A DNA stretch of 24,468 nt from JAQBGV01 sp032128395 (GTDB lineage: Bacteria; Planctomycetota; UBA8108; UBA1146). The notes under the pieces were generated by a model. It ran no database searches and was not told the DNA's origin. It saw only the letters and a program-made list of their open reading frames with translations. Numbering within the stretch: the first letter of the stretch is position 1; each line of letters opens with the position of its first letter. Below are positions 1 through 7,069 of this stretch, piece after piece. The position numbers and the translations under genes were made by a program. The stretch is from positions 1 through 24,468 of the forward strand of contig JAQBGV010000239.1 of the NCBI GenBank assembly GCA_032128395.1, in the 5' to 3' direction.

Positions 1-289
1 TGCCGGTCTGCCAGACGACCAGCGGGAAGTGGTCGTCGAGCACGCCGTCGATCACCTCCTTCGCCGCGATCTGGATCGGCGGAGAGAGTTCCGCCGGGAT
101 TCCGCCGAGTGCCGCGTTCACCTCGGCCGCGGATTGTTTGACGATCCCCAGGGCGCGGATCATCGGTCGCGGGAGGCGCTCCGATCCGATGGCGAAGTTC
201 TCGAGCGAGCGTTGCGTCTGCGCCCCCCAGTACCGGTCCGCTTCGACCTGGACGTCGCCCATACTGTCGCGCTCCGTGCGGAAGTTCAT
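1..289 (-). CDS. fumC: Fumarate hydratase class II, N-terminal part (cut by window edge)
   Basis: Class II fumarase interconverts fumarate and L-malate in the TCA cycle as a cytosolic homotetramer. The visible 96 codons begin MNFRTERDSMGDVQV, followed by the family's hallmark N-terminal segment with WGAQTQRSLENF (about residues 25-36) and then a helix-rich stretch ending at the window edge. Class II fumarases run to about 460 residues, so roughly four fifths of the gene lies outside, including the catalytic GSxxMPxKxN loop. The ATG is preceded at good distance by a GAGGGAGG-type ribosome binding site. The gene is divergent from the arsenate-reductase fusion gene. Aspartase has a similar N-terminus, but the WGAQTQRSLENF wording is typical of FumC. 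The start and family are clear; the truncation is only due to the window. Confidence 0.93.
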   Translation of the reverse strand, partial: MNFRTERDSMGDVQVEADRYWGAQTQRSLENFAIGSERLPRPMIRALGIVKQSAAEVNAALGGIPAELSPPIQIAAKEVIDGVLDDHFPLVVWQTG

Positions 290-311
290 CGTGGTCCTCC
301 CTCTGACCTGG

Positions 312-339
312 ATCATCGACTTGGGGGGTGGGAGGTCAA
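312..339 (-). promoter_or_regulatory. fumC: Candidate sigma-70-type promoter for fumC
   Basis: On the minus strand TTGACC (334-339) is followed after 16 bp by GATGAT (312-317), then by the ribosome binding site and ATG of fumC. The -35 matches five of six consensus positions and the -10 four of six. This is a prediction by eye. Confidence 0.4.
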
Positions 340-346
340 CGGGTGC

Positions 347-376
347 TTGGCTCCCGAGCGAGGCCTCCGTTACGCT
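347..376 (+). promoter_or_regulatory. Candidate promoter for the ArsC-GAF gene
   Basis: TTGGCT (347-352) and TACGCT (371-376) are separated by 18 bp and lie about 33 bp before the ATG at 410. It is divergent to the fumC promoter in the same 120-bp gap. Matches to consensus are partial, so confidence is low. Confidence 0.35.
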
Positions 377-409
377 ACTTCCCTGACTCCCCCTCGATCG
401 GAGATCGAC

Positions 410-1408
410 ATGCCTCCCAAACGCCGCGTCCTGATCGTGTGCACTGGCAATTCCTGCCGGAGCCAACTCGCGGAGGCTCTCTGGCGCGCACGGTGGGGGG
501 ACGAGTGGGATGTGCACTCGGCGGGGAGCGACCCGACCGGCGAGGTCCACCCCCTGGTGTTCGCTGTGCTCGCAGAATCGAGAGTCGACTCGACGGGTCT
601 CGAGAGCGAAGCGCTCACCCGGTACTCGACCCAGGAATTCGACCTGGTGGTCACCGTCTGCGACCCAGTGCCCGAGAGCTGCGCGACGGTTCCCGGGGCG
701 CGGCGATCTCTCCATTGGCCCTTTCCCGACCCCGCACCGTTCGCGGCGGCGGCGGGTCGCGAAGAGGCGCTCGGAGTGTTCCGCACCGCCCGGGACGCCA
801 TCCAAAGGAGGATCCACCGCTACCTCGATCGCTTGCGGAATTCCGAAGATCTCGGCCGGTGGCTCCGCCTCGTGCACGATCAGCTTCCCTCACCCCCTTC
901 GGCGCAGCGGAGCGCAGCGTTCCTCGGCCTGGTCGAGGCGACCGAGGAGATCCTCGCCGACGAGCGCGATCTCTGGGCGGATCTCCCCGGAGAGATCCTG
1001 GAGCGATACGAGCAGTTCGGCTGGGCTTGGAACGGAATCTACGCCCAGCGCGGTACCGCGCCCGCCCGACGTCTCGAACTGGTCTCCGCGGCCGGTCCGC
1101 CGGTCTGCGCCTCGATCGAGGAGCAGGGCGGCGGCTTCGGCTCGTCCGGAATGTGCTTCGACGCGCTTCTCTCCGGTCACCCGGTCGCCGCCGCGGATGT
1201 GAAGCGGTGGCCAGGCTATCTCTCCTGCGATCGGACGAGTGGGCTCCAGACCGTCGCGGGTCTCGTGGTCCCGATCCATGGGCCGAAGGGTCCGGTCGCG
1301 GTCTGGGACCTCGACAGCACCGCACCGCTCGATCCGAGTGACTCGGTCCTCTTCGGCGCCCTGATCACGCGGGCCGCCGCCGCCCAGCCGCTCACGAAAG
1401 TGTGGTGA
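410..1408 (+). CDS. Arsenate reductase/LMW phosphatase domain fused to fRMsr-like GAF domain
   Basis: This 332-residue protein has two recognisable parts. Residues 5-145 are a thioredoxin-coupled arsenate reductase of the low-molecular-weight phosphatase fold: the P-loop C11-TGNSC-R17, and the redox pair C84 and C91 spaced seven apart as in staphylococcal ArsC, followed by HWPFPDPA. Residues about 165-325 form a GAF domain resembling free-methionine-(R)-sulfoxide reductase: WNGIY, three cysteines C233, C249 and C273, WPGYLSCD, and VWDLDS. The last two cysteines are 24 apart, as in E. coli fRMsr. ArsC alone is about 130-140 residues and fRMsr about 160, so each half is near full size. Both families are recycled by thioredoxin, which makes a redox-repair role plausible (inference). 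The ATG is chosen because homology begins just after it; reading frame continues upstream but there it overlaps fumC. The S4 gene follows with overlap. Confidence 0.85.
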   Translation: MPPKRRVLIVCTGNSCRSQLAEALWRARWGDEWDVHSAGSDPTGEVHPLVFAVLAESRVDSTGLESEALTRYSTQEFDLVVTVCDPVPESCATVPGARRSLHWPFPDPAPFAAAAGREEALGVFRTARDAIQRRIHRYLDRLRNSEDLGRWLRLVHDQLPSPPSAQRSAAFLGLVEATEEILADERDLWADLPGEILERYEQFGWAWNGIYAQRGTAPARRLELVSAAGPPVCASIEEQGGGFGSSGMCFDALLSGHPVAAADVKRWPGYLSCDRTSGLQTVAGLVVPIHGPKGPVAVWDLDSTAPLDPSDSVLFGALITRAAAAQPLTKVW

Positions 1409-1665
1409 CCGTGGTACGCGAATTCATGGGACGAGGCGCCGCGGAGCGTGATCCCCAGGAGACGATCCGCCTCGACCAGTTCCTGAAGTGGCGCGGGCTG
1501 GCTGACTCGGGGGGACACGCGAAGGTGCGCGTGCAGGGGGGAGAGGTGACCGTCAACGGCAAGCTCGAGACCCGTCGGAGCAAGAAGTTGCGGACCGGCG
1601 ATCGAGTCGGGATCGACGGCGAGGAGCACGTGGTGTCGCTCGGGTCCGCCGGGGAGGAAGACTGA
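1405..1665 (+). CDS. Small S4-domain RNA-binding protein
   Basis: An 86-residue protein consisting almost wholly of one S4 domain: RLDQFLKWRGLADSGGHAKV, then GEVTVNGKLETRRSKKLRTGD. S4 domains bind structured RNA in ribosomal proteins, pseudouridine synthases and stand-alone proteins such as YbcJ or Hsp15, and this single-domain size fits the stand-alone group. Its RNA target cannot be told from sequence. The GTG at 1405 overlaps the upstream TGA as GTGA, which suggests translational coupling; GTG at 1402 and 1411 and ATG at 1426 are alternatives, and no strong ribosome binding site separates them. The domain begins near residue 19, so all starts give the same domain. A short CCCTCC/GGAGGG inverted repeat follows the stop. 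Confidence 0.85.
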   Translation: MTVVREFMGRGAAERDPQETIRLDQFLKWRGLADSGGHAKVRVQGGEVTVNGKLETRRSKKLRTGDRVGIDGEEHVVSLGSAGEED

Positions 1666-1928
1666 CCCTCCTCTGACGAGAATCTGACGGAGGGGGTTGG
1701 CAGATCCGGCCCTAGCGTGGTAAACACATCGGTCTAGCGTGTTCTTCTCCGGCAAAAGCCCACAAGCCATGTCCGGTGGACACGCCTGTTGTTGACTCGC
1801 GGGGAGATCCCCGCGGCCTGGATGTGGCCTGGCCCGCAGTTTCGAAACTGCCGGCGCTTTGACGGTCCGCTTTTTCCGCTCGAGACGGTTCGTTTCGGCG
1901 AAATGGCGGTCGTTTGTGGGAGTCCGAC
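1666..1928. other. Hairpin-rich leader region before S-adenosylmethionine decarboxylase
   Basis: This 263-bp stretch has no gene. Visible elements in order: a CCCTCC/GGAGGG inverted repeat just after the S4 gene (about 1667-1695); a possible -35 TTGGCA (1697-1702) with a weak downstream TAAACA; the 8-bp direct repeat CTAGCGTG at 1712-1719 and 1734-1741; hairpin TGTCC-GGT-GGACA (about 1770-1782); hairpin CGCGGGG-AGAT-CCCCGCG (1798-1815); the perfect 16-bp palindrome GCAGTTTCGAAACTGC (1836-1851); and a weaker hairpin near 1890-1904. Such an array could be a regulated leader for the polyamine gene, but I cannot match it to a named riboswitch class. Confidence 0.45.
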
Positions 1929-2411
1929 ATGGATAAGACCACCTTCGCGGGGTGGCATCTGATGTTCGATGCCATCGTTCGTGACCCGGGATGGATCGGC
2001 GACGTCGACAAGATCCGTTCCTTCCTCCTCGGTCTCGTTCCCCGTCTCGACATGGAGTTGCTCGACGGGCCCCGGATCACCGAGGTTTCGCTCGACCCCT
2101 CCCAGCTGGCCAGCGAGCTCGACGACGGCGGGATCACCGGCTACTGCCTGATCACCACCAGCCACCTGTCGATCCACACCTGGCCCCTCCGCAATCGCTT
2201 CTCCCTCGACGTCTACTCCTGCCGGCGGTTCGATCCGCAGGTGGTCGTCGACTTCGCCCGGGAACACTTCGGCGTCATCGCCGAGAGTGTGCACTGGGTG
2301 GAGCGCCGGTGGCCGGATGCCCCAGAGGAGTCGTGGGAAGCTGGGGTCGGTGCGGTGAATGGCTTGGCCACCGCAGCGCAGAGCCAGTCCCCTATTTCAG
2401 CACCGCTGTAA
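1929..2411 (+). CDS. speH: S-adenosylmethionine decarboxylase proenzyme
   Basis: A 160-residue bacterial-type AdoMet decarboxylase, which makes decarboxylated AdoMet, the aminopropyl donor for spermidine. The proenzyme cleaves itself and converts a serine to the pyruvoyl cofactor. The core TSHLSIHTWP places the predicted processing serine at S78, the catalytic histidine at H83 and the catalytic cysteine at C98 (LDVYSC); these spacings of 5 and 20 match the Thermotoga enzyme's S63, H68 and C83. The residue before the cleavage serine is Thr rather than the usual Glu, and Leu follows WP where Glu is common. The ATG at 1929 has GGGAG upstream; a TTG at 1914 is in frame but less likely. The 3' end overlaps the convergent agmatinase gene by 20 bp. 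An Ala/Ser/Gln tail of about 20 residues extends past the conserved core. Confidence 0.92.
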   Translation: MDKTTFAGWHLMFDAIVRDPGWIGDVDKIRSFLLGLVPRLDMELLDGPRITEVSLDPSQLASELDDGGITGYCLITTSHLSIHTWPLRNRFSLDVYSCRRFDPQVVVDFAREHFGVIAESVHWVERRWPDAPEESWEAGVGAVNGLATAAQSQSPISAPL

Positions 2412-3273
2412 TGAGTTTCGCCGCGAGTTTCGCGGCCGTGAACTCGCTCACTTGCTGCCCGGAGATCGGGGCGAGCTCGACCACGTCCGCCGCGACGATC
2501 CGCCGCCGTGAGGCGAGAGTGCGGATGAAGCGGACCACCGTGCGGTAGTCGAGCCCCCCCGGCTCCGGGGTCCCCGTTCCGGGGATCACCGACGGATCGA
2601 GTCCGTCGACGTCGATCGTCAGATACACCGCCTCCGGCAGGGGGGCGATCGCATCGTCGATCCAGACACCCTCCCGATCGAGCTGGTGGGCCCACCGGAC
2701 ATCGCACGGACGTTCATCGAGGAACCGCCACTCCTCTGCCGAGACACTCCTCGCCCCGATCCAGAGCACCGCGGGATCGTGCGCCTCGACGATGCGCCGG
2801 AGCACGCAGGCGTGCGACCAGGAGGTCCCGCTGAACCGGTCGCGCAGGTCGAGGTGAGCGTCGATGCCGACGATCCCCACCCCGGGGTGAAACGCGGCCG
2901 CGGCGCGGAACGGTCCAGCCGTGACGGTGTGTTCTCCGCCGAGCGTCAGGAGAAAAGCGCCGCGCTCGATGGGGGGAGCGGCGGCGGCCGCGAGAATGTC
3001 GACGGCGGCAGCTCCGTCCCGCCCACGGAGATCGGGAGCGGGGAGGGTGGCGACGTCCCCGGGAGCCCAGCTCGGCGCCCCGGTCTCCTCCTCGGTGAAT
3101 TCGAGTTCAGCGGAGGCCCGCAGGATCGCGGCGGGACCCGCCGCCGTGCCGGAGCCGTAACTCACCGTCGCCTCGAATGGGGCGGGGAGCACGACCGCTC
3201 GGGCCCGAGTGGGATCTCCGAGCCCCGCTTCTTCACCCCCGAAATGCTCGTCGAATCGCACCGAGTCCGCCAT
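2392..3273 (-). CDS. speB: Agmatinase-family ureohydrolase
   Basis: A 293-residue arginase/agmatinase-fold enzyme with all six manganese ligands visible: GGEHT (H115), DAHLD (D138, H140, D142) and DVDGLDPS (D221, D223). Agmatinase cleaves agmatine to putrescine and urea. The short loop after DAHLD with SHACVLRR resembles bacterial and archaeal agmatinases more than arginases, and the neighbouring AdoMet decarboxylase supports a polyamine role. Guanidinobutyrase or another ureohydrolase specificity cannot be excluded. The start ATG at 3273 has an AAGGGG-like site upstream. The gene ends inside the convergent speH, and its start faces the MFS gene across a region carrying inverted repeats. Length is typical for the family. 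Confidence 0.9.
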   Translation of the reverse strand: MADSVRFDEHFGGEEAGLGDPTRARAVVLPAPFEATVSYGSGTAAGPAAILRASAELEFTEEETGAPSWAPGDVATLPAPDLRGRDGAAAVDILAAAAAPPIERGAFLLTLGGEHTVTAGPFRAAAAFHPGVGIVGIDAHLDLRDRFSGTSWSHACVLRRIVEAHDPAVLWIGARSVSAEEWRFLDERPCDVRWAHQLDREGVWIDDAIAPLPEAVYLTIDVDGLDPSVIPGTGTPEPGGLDYRTVVRFIRTLASRRRIVAADVVELAPISGQQVSEFTAAKLAAKLITAVLK

Positions 3274-3315
3274 CGTGCAGCCCCTTCATCGTCCATTGAG
3301 TCGATGGGACCGGCG

Positions 3316-3357
3316 TCCGAGTTCGGAGCCAGTCCCCAGTAGAGTACCGAACTCGGA
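3316..3357. repeat. 11-bp inverted repeat between speB and the MFS gene
   Basis: TCCGAGTTCGG (3316-3326) is perfectly complementary to CCGAACTCGGA (3347-3357) with a 20-bp spacer. It lies between two divergent genes, where an operator would be expected. A second perfect odd palindrome, AGTCCATTGGACT (3367-3379), contains the TTG start of the MFS gene. Confidence 0.6.
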
Positions 3358-3372
3358 GCCGAGTGAAGTCCA

Positions 3373-4638
3373 TTGGACTCCATCGAACGAACGACCCACC
3401 GGATTCATACGCGCGCCGCCTTCTTCGAGGGGGCGTTCGCGGCGCTGATGTGGTCGGTCGCGGAGATCGCGCGGAAGGGGCTCGGCGCGGACCATCTCCT
3501 GATCACCCTGCTGGTGATGGCCCCCGCGGTCGCGATGAGCCTCGCCATTTTCGTCGCGGGTCGCATCGCCTCGACGCATCCCCGCCGATTGATAAGGAGG
3601 GCCGCCATCGTCGGTCGGCTGCCGCTCCTGCTCCTCCTCGTGTGGGGGGACGATCCGTGGTTCCTGCTCGTCCTGGTGACGATCCAGGCCCTCGCGGCGG
3701 TCTTGATCGTCTCGTCGTGGAACGGAGTTCTCCGGAGCAACTACAGCGACGCGAATCGGGGGCGTCTGTTCGGGCGAGCCTCCCGCTGGCAGATGCTCGC
3801 CGGCGCGATCGCCGTGATCGGCTCCGGACTCTGGGCGCAGCAAAACTCCGAGGCGTACCGGATCTTCCTCCCGATCGCCGCTCTCCTCGGGGTGTGGTCG
3901 TGCGTCATCTTCTCCCGAGTCCCGCGCCGGGAAGGGAAGATCGCCTCGCCCCCCGCCGTCCGGCTCAGCTCCGCGCGGACCCTCTTCCGGGTGCTCGTGC
4001 ACGATCGCCGCTTCCTCCAGTACGAGATCGGGTTCTTCTTCTACGGGATCGGGTTCATGGCGCTCGGCACCGCGAAGCCGTTCATCACCGTCGACGAGCT
4101 CGGCCTCGACTGGGGGGTCCTGCTCGGAGCGAAGGCGATCCCGGCGCTCGCGGGGATCGCGCTCGCCCCCACCTTCGGGCGATGGATGGACCAGATCGGA
4201 CCGGCGCGGCTCGGATCGATCGCCTTCGCAGGTCTCGTTCTGTACGGGATCGCGCTCGCCTTGGCGGTCGGACCGATCACCTACTGCCTCGCGGAGGGGG
4301 TGTTCGGCACCGCGATGACCGGCGTGCTGATCCTCTGGAACATGGGGCCGGTCGCGTTCGCCCGCGAGGGGGAGGCGATGCACTACATGTCGGTCCACGT
4401 CGCCCTGGTCGGGTTTCGCGGGCTGATCGGCCACCCGATCGGGGGTCTGATCTCGAAATACGCGAGCGATCCGCGTTGGGTGATCCTCTTCAGCGTGATC
4501 GCCTGGATCGCCGGATCGCTCGTGATGCGACGCCTCGGTCGGAAGATGGGACCGCGGTGGATCGATCCAAATCCAGATCGGACCGATCCACACCCGGCGG
4601 GGACCGATCCACAGCCAGAGGCTGAGACTGTAGACTGA
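3373..4638 (+). CDS. MFS transporter
   Basis: A 421-residue integral membrane protein with about eleven or twelve hydrophobic segments, the loop RLFGRASRWQMLAG, and a paired-half layout with a central polar region (about residues 175-210), consistent with the major facilitator superfamily. The substrate cannot be inferred. The reading frame opens at TTG (3373), which lies inside a perfect 13-bp palindrome; the next plausible start is ATG at 3448, which would remove the N-terminal 25 residues and part of the first helix. The hydrophilic tail from about residue 396 is rich in Asp-Pro and carries imperfect repeats, encoded by two copies of GGACCGATCCACA (4580-4592, 4601-4613). It is first in a collinear plus-strand series and is divergent from speB. 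Confidence 0.8.
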   Translation: MDSIERTTHRIHTRAAFFEGAFAALMWSVAEIARKGLGADHLLITLLVMAPAVAMSLAIFVAGRIASTHPRRLIRRAAIVGRLPLLLLLVWGDDPWFLLVLVTIQALAAVLIVSSWNGVLRSNYSDANRGRLFGRASRWQMLAGAIAVIGSGLWAQQNSEAYRIFLPIAALLGVWSCVIFSRVPRREGKIASPPAVRLSSARTLFRVLVHDRRFLQYEIGFFFYGIGFMALGTAKPFITVDELGLDWGVLLGAKAIPALAGIALAPTFGRWMDQIGPARLGSIAFAGLVLYGIALALAVGPITYCLAEGVFGTAMTGVLILWNMGPVAFAREGEAMHYMSVHVALVGFRGLIGHPIGGLISKYASDPRWVILFSVIAWIAGSLVMRRLGRKMGPRWIDPNPDRTDPHPAGTDPQPEAETVD

Positions 4639-4664
4639 CGGGTCGAAAAGGAGGCACTGTACCG

Positions 4665-5438
4665 ATGGCGACCCCGACCGGACGCAAGCGCGACAAGCGG
4701 CGCCGCCGCGACGATGCCCTCGCCTCTGCCCTCATCAGCCTCGACCGCTCCCGAGGACCGCTCTTTCGGGAGATCAGCCAGATCGACGCTTCGGAGCGCG
4801 GCCCCCGTTCGTCGGAACCGCACCTCGCCTGCACCCGGAAGTTCAACCGGATGCGGATCACCGATCTTGAGGCGATCGATATCGCCCGCGCCTTCCACGA
4901 GAAACCGCACCTCAAGGGGAAGCTCCCGGAAGTCTACGAGCGGCTCGCCAGCGCACTCGAGAGTCTCAAGGAGACCGAAGAGCCCCAGCCGTTCGACTGC
5001 CCGCTCCTCGACGGCAAGAACTGCATGGTCCACCACGTCGCGAAGCCGATCGCCTGCCTCGCCTGGAATCCCGGGCGGGACTTCAGCCGCGACGGCTGGC
5101 ACAGCATCCAGCGTCGGGAGAAGCTGAACACCGAACTCTTCGGCGATGCATGGCACCTCAAGGCGATCCCTCTGCAACTCTCTCGCTACCTCGAGGAAGC
5201 GGACCGTCTGGTGGCGGGGCCATCCGGATCGACTCTGCGCAAGCGCGCGATGAGGAGCGGCGAGATCGGCCGCGCAGCCGAGGAGAAGAAGGAGGCGGCG
5301 GAGAGGGTGGCGAAAGGGCGCAAGGGTGTGCGCGGAGCCGCGCGATTCGCTCCCGCCGAGAAGGCGGACACTCGCAAGGCTCGCCCCGCGAAGGGGCTCG
5401 GAACCGGATCGCGAGGTCGCGGCCGGTCCCCATCGTGA
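4665..5438 (+). CDS. YkgJ-like cysteine-cluster protein with basic tail
   Basis: A 257-residue soluble protein. The core resembles the YkgJ (zinc/iron-chelating Cys cluster, CxxCxxxCC) family: ITDLEAIDIA after an upstream cysteine (C56), then C112-PLLDGKNC120-MVHHVAKPIAC131-LAWNP. The second half of the cluster matches well, while the usual N-terminal CxxC(C) group is reduced to a single cysteine, so metal binding may differ. The N-terminus (residues 5-16) is strongly basic. Residues from about 190 to the end are a Lys/Arg/Ala-rich tail resembling histone-H1-like low complexity, suggesting contact with nucleic acid or the ribosome (inference). An AAGGAGG site precedes the ATG. It overlaps the FAD dehydrogenase gene by GTGA, so the two are probably co-translated. 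Function is unknown. Confidence 0.7.
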   Translation: MATPTGRKRDKRRRRDDALASALISLDRSRGPLFREISQIDASERGPRSSEPHLACTRKFNRMRITDLEAIDIARAFHEKPHLKGKLPEVYERLASALESLKETEEPQPFDCPLLDGKNCMVHHVAKPIACLAWNPGRDFSRDGWHSIQRREKLNTELFGDAWHLKAIPLQLSRYLEEADRLVAGPSGSTLRKRAMRSGEIGRAAEEKKEAAERVAKGRKGVRGAARFAPAEKADTRKARPAKGLGTGSRGRGRSPS

Positions 5439-7069
5439 CGGTCTTGTTCCGCGACCTCTCCGTTCCCCTCGAGGATGATGAGAGTCGGCTTCCCGATCGA
5501 CTCGCCCAGAAGCTCAAGATTCCGCGGGGACGAGTGCGATCGGTCGCGGTGGAGCGAAAGTCTCTCGACAGTCGACGGGGGAGGCCGCCGCGTTTCGTGT
5601 ACCTCCTTCGTGTCGACCTCGACCCCGAAGTGGAGCGCCGGCTCCTCGCCCGGGAAAATCCCCCCGTCACGCCCTTCGAGCCTCCATCGCGACTCGCCCC
5701 TCCCCGACTCCCGTCCTCCCCCGAAAGGCGCCCGGTCGTGATCGGGAGCGGCCCTGCGGGACTCTTCGCGGCGTGGCGCCTCGCGATGGCGGGTGCGCCG
5801 CCGGTGGTTCTCGAGCGCGGCCCCGCGGTCAAGGAGCGCTCTCTCCGCTGGAGCGCATTCTTGCGCGGAGGGAGCTTCGATCCGGAGGCGAACCTGCTCT
5901 TCGGTGAGGGAGGAGCGGGGACCTACTCCGACGGGAAGCTGTACACGCGGGTGGTGGATCCGCGCGGGGCGGAAGTGATCCGGATCCTCGTCGAGGAGGG
6001 GGGCGCGCCGGGTGAGATCCTCACCGACGCTCGGCCACACATCGGTTCGAACCGGCTCCCCGCGGTCCAGCGGCGGCTGCGGCAGCGGCTGATCCGGGAA
6101 GGGGTGGAGTTTCGCTTCGAGACGGTCGCCACGGGAATCGTCGTCGAGCGCGGCGGGGAGGTCGATCGCCTGGTCGGGGTCGAGACCCGGTCGAACTCGG
6201 GGCAACAGCCGGAGACCATCCCCTGCGCGTCGCTCTTCCTCGCGCCCGGACACTCTGCGCGCGACACGTTCCGGTGGCTCCGCGAGGCGGGGGTCGCGAT
6301 GGAGCGGAAGCCGTTCCAGATCGGAGTCCGGATCGAGCACCCGCAGGCGTGGGTCGACCGCATCCAGTACGGCCGATCGGCAGGGCACTCCGCGCTCCCG
6401 CCGGCGGACTACCACTGGGTGGTCGATGCCGGCGGGATCGACGTGTACAGCTTCTGCATGTGCCCGGGGGGCGAGATTCTCCCCGCTACCGAACAACCGG
6501 GCCTGATCTCGACGAACGGGGCCTCGCGCCACCGTCGCACCAGCCCCTTCGCCAACGCGGGCCTGGTCGTCACCGTCGAACCCGAGCGGTTCGGTCCGGG
6601 AGACGATCCCTACGCGGGGGTCGAGCTGCAGGTCGGGATCGAGCGCGCCGCCGCCGCCGCCGCCGGGGGACCGTTCGGGACGCCGGCTCTGCGGATCGCA
6701 GACCTCATCGCCGGGCGCACATCGGGGGACCTCCCCGAATCGAGCTACCCACTTCCGCTCACCCCGACCGACTTCCGCGCGTTCCTCCCCGACTTCATCC
6801 TCGATCCGGTCCGCGCGGGGCTCGCCGAACTCGCGGAGCGGTTCCCCGGCTTCGATGCCGAGCAGGGTCTCGTCGTCGGTCCGGAGTCGCGCTCCTCGAG
6901 TCCTCTGCGCATCAACCGCGACCCCGTGAGCCTCGAGTCGCCGTCGATCGCGGGCCTCCTCCCGCTCGGAGAGGGCGCGGGCTACGCGGGGGGGATCCTC
7001 TCCGCGGCGATCGACGGGATGCACGCCGCGGAATGCTGGCTCGCTCGGGTTCGAGAGGGAGTGGTTTGA
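5435..7069 (+). CDS. FAD-dependent dehydrogenase (COG2509 type)
   Basis: A 544-residue flavoprotein. After a small N-terminal alpha-beta domain (residues 1-65) typical of this family comes the Rossmann dinucleotide-binding motif VVIGSGPAGLFAAWRLA (GxGxxG at 104-109) with ERG at the end of the second strand. Further family signatures are FGEGGAGTYSDGKLYTR, APGHSARDTF, KPFQIGVRIEHPQ, FCMCPGG, and a C-terminal FAD contact region PLGEGAGYAGGI. The family is often annotated as an uncharacterised FAD-dependent dehydrogenase; the physiological substrate is unknown. The start is taken as GTG 5435, because it overlaps the upstream TGA as GTGA and homology begins at the next residues; the frame stays open upstream but only over the YkgJ-like gene. 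The DUF2087 gene follows with a TTGA overlap. Confidence 0.88.
   Translation: MTVLFRDLSVPLEDDESRLPDRLAQKLKIPRGRVRSVAVERKSLDSRRGRPPRFVYLLRVDLDPEVERRLLARENPPVTPFEPPSRLAPPRLPSSPERRPVVIGSGPAGLFAAWRLAMAGAPPVVLERGPAVKERSLRWSAFLRGGSFDPEANLLFGEGGAGTYSDGKLYTRVVDPRGAEVIRILVEEGGAPGEILTDARPHIGSNRLPAVQRRLRQRLIREGVEFRFETVATGIVVERGGEVDRLVGVETRSNSGQQPETIPCASLFLAPGHSARDTFRWLREAGVAMERKPFQIGVRIEHPQAWVDRIQYGRSAGHSALPPADYHWVVDAGGIDVYSFCMCPGGEILPATEQPGLISTNGASRHRRTSPFANAGLVVTVEPERFGPGDDPYAGVELQVGIERAAAAAAGGPFGTPALRIADLIAGRTSGDLPESSYPLPLTPTDFRAFLPDFILDPVRAGLAELAERFPGFDAEQGLVVGPESRSSSPLRINRDPVSLESPSIAGLLPLGEGAGYAGGILSAAIDGMHAAECWLARVREGVV

Noticed and set aside
1666..1928. Known SAM riboswitch before speH
   Set aside because: No recognisable SAM-I, SAM-II or SAM/SAH core could be identified; only generic hairpins are visible.
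3286..4593. Minus-strand open frame of about 435 codons opposite the MFS gene
   Set aside because: Extremely charged and repeat-free in domain terms; the plus strand encodes evident transmembrane helices.
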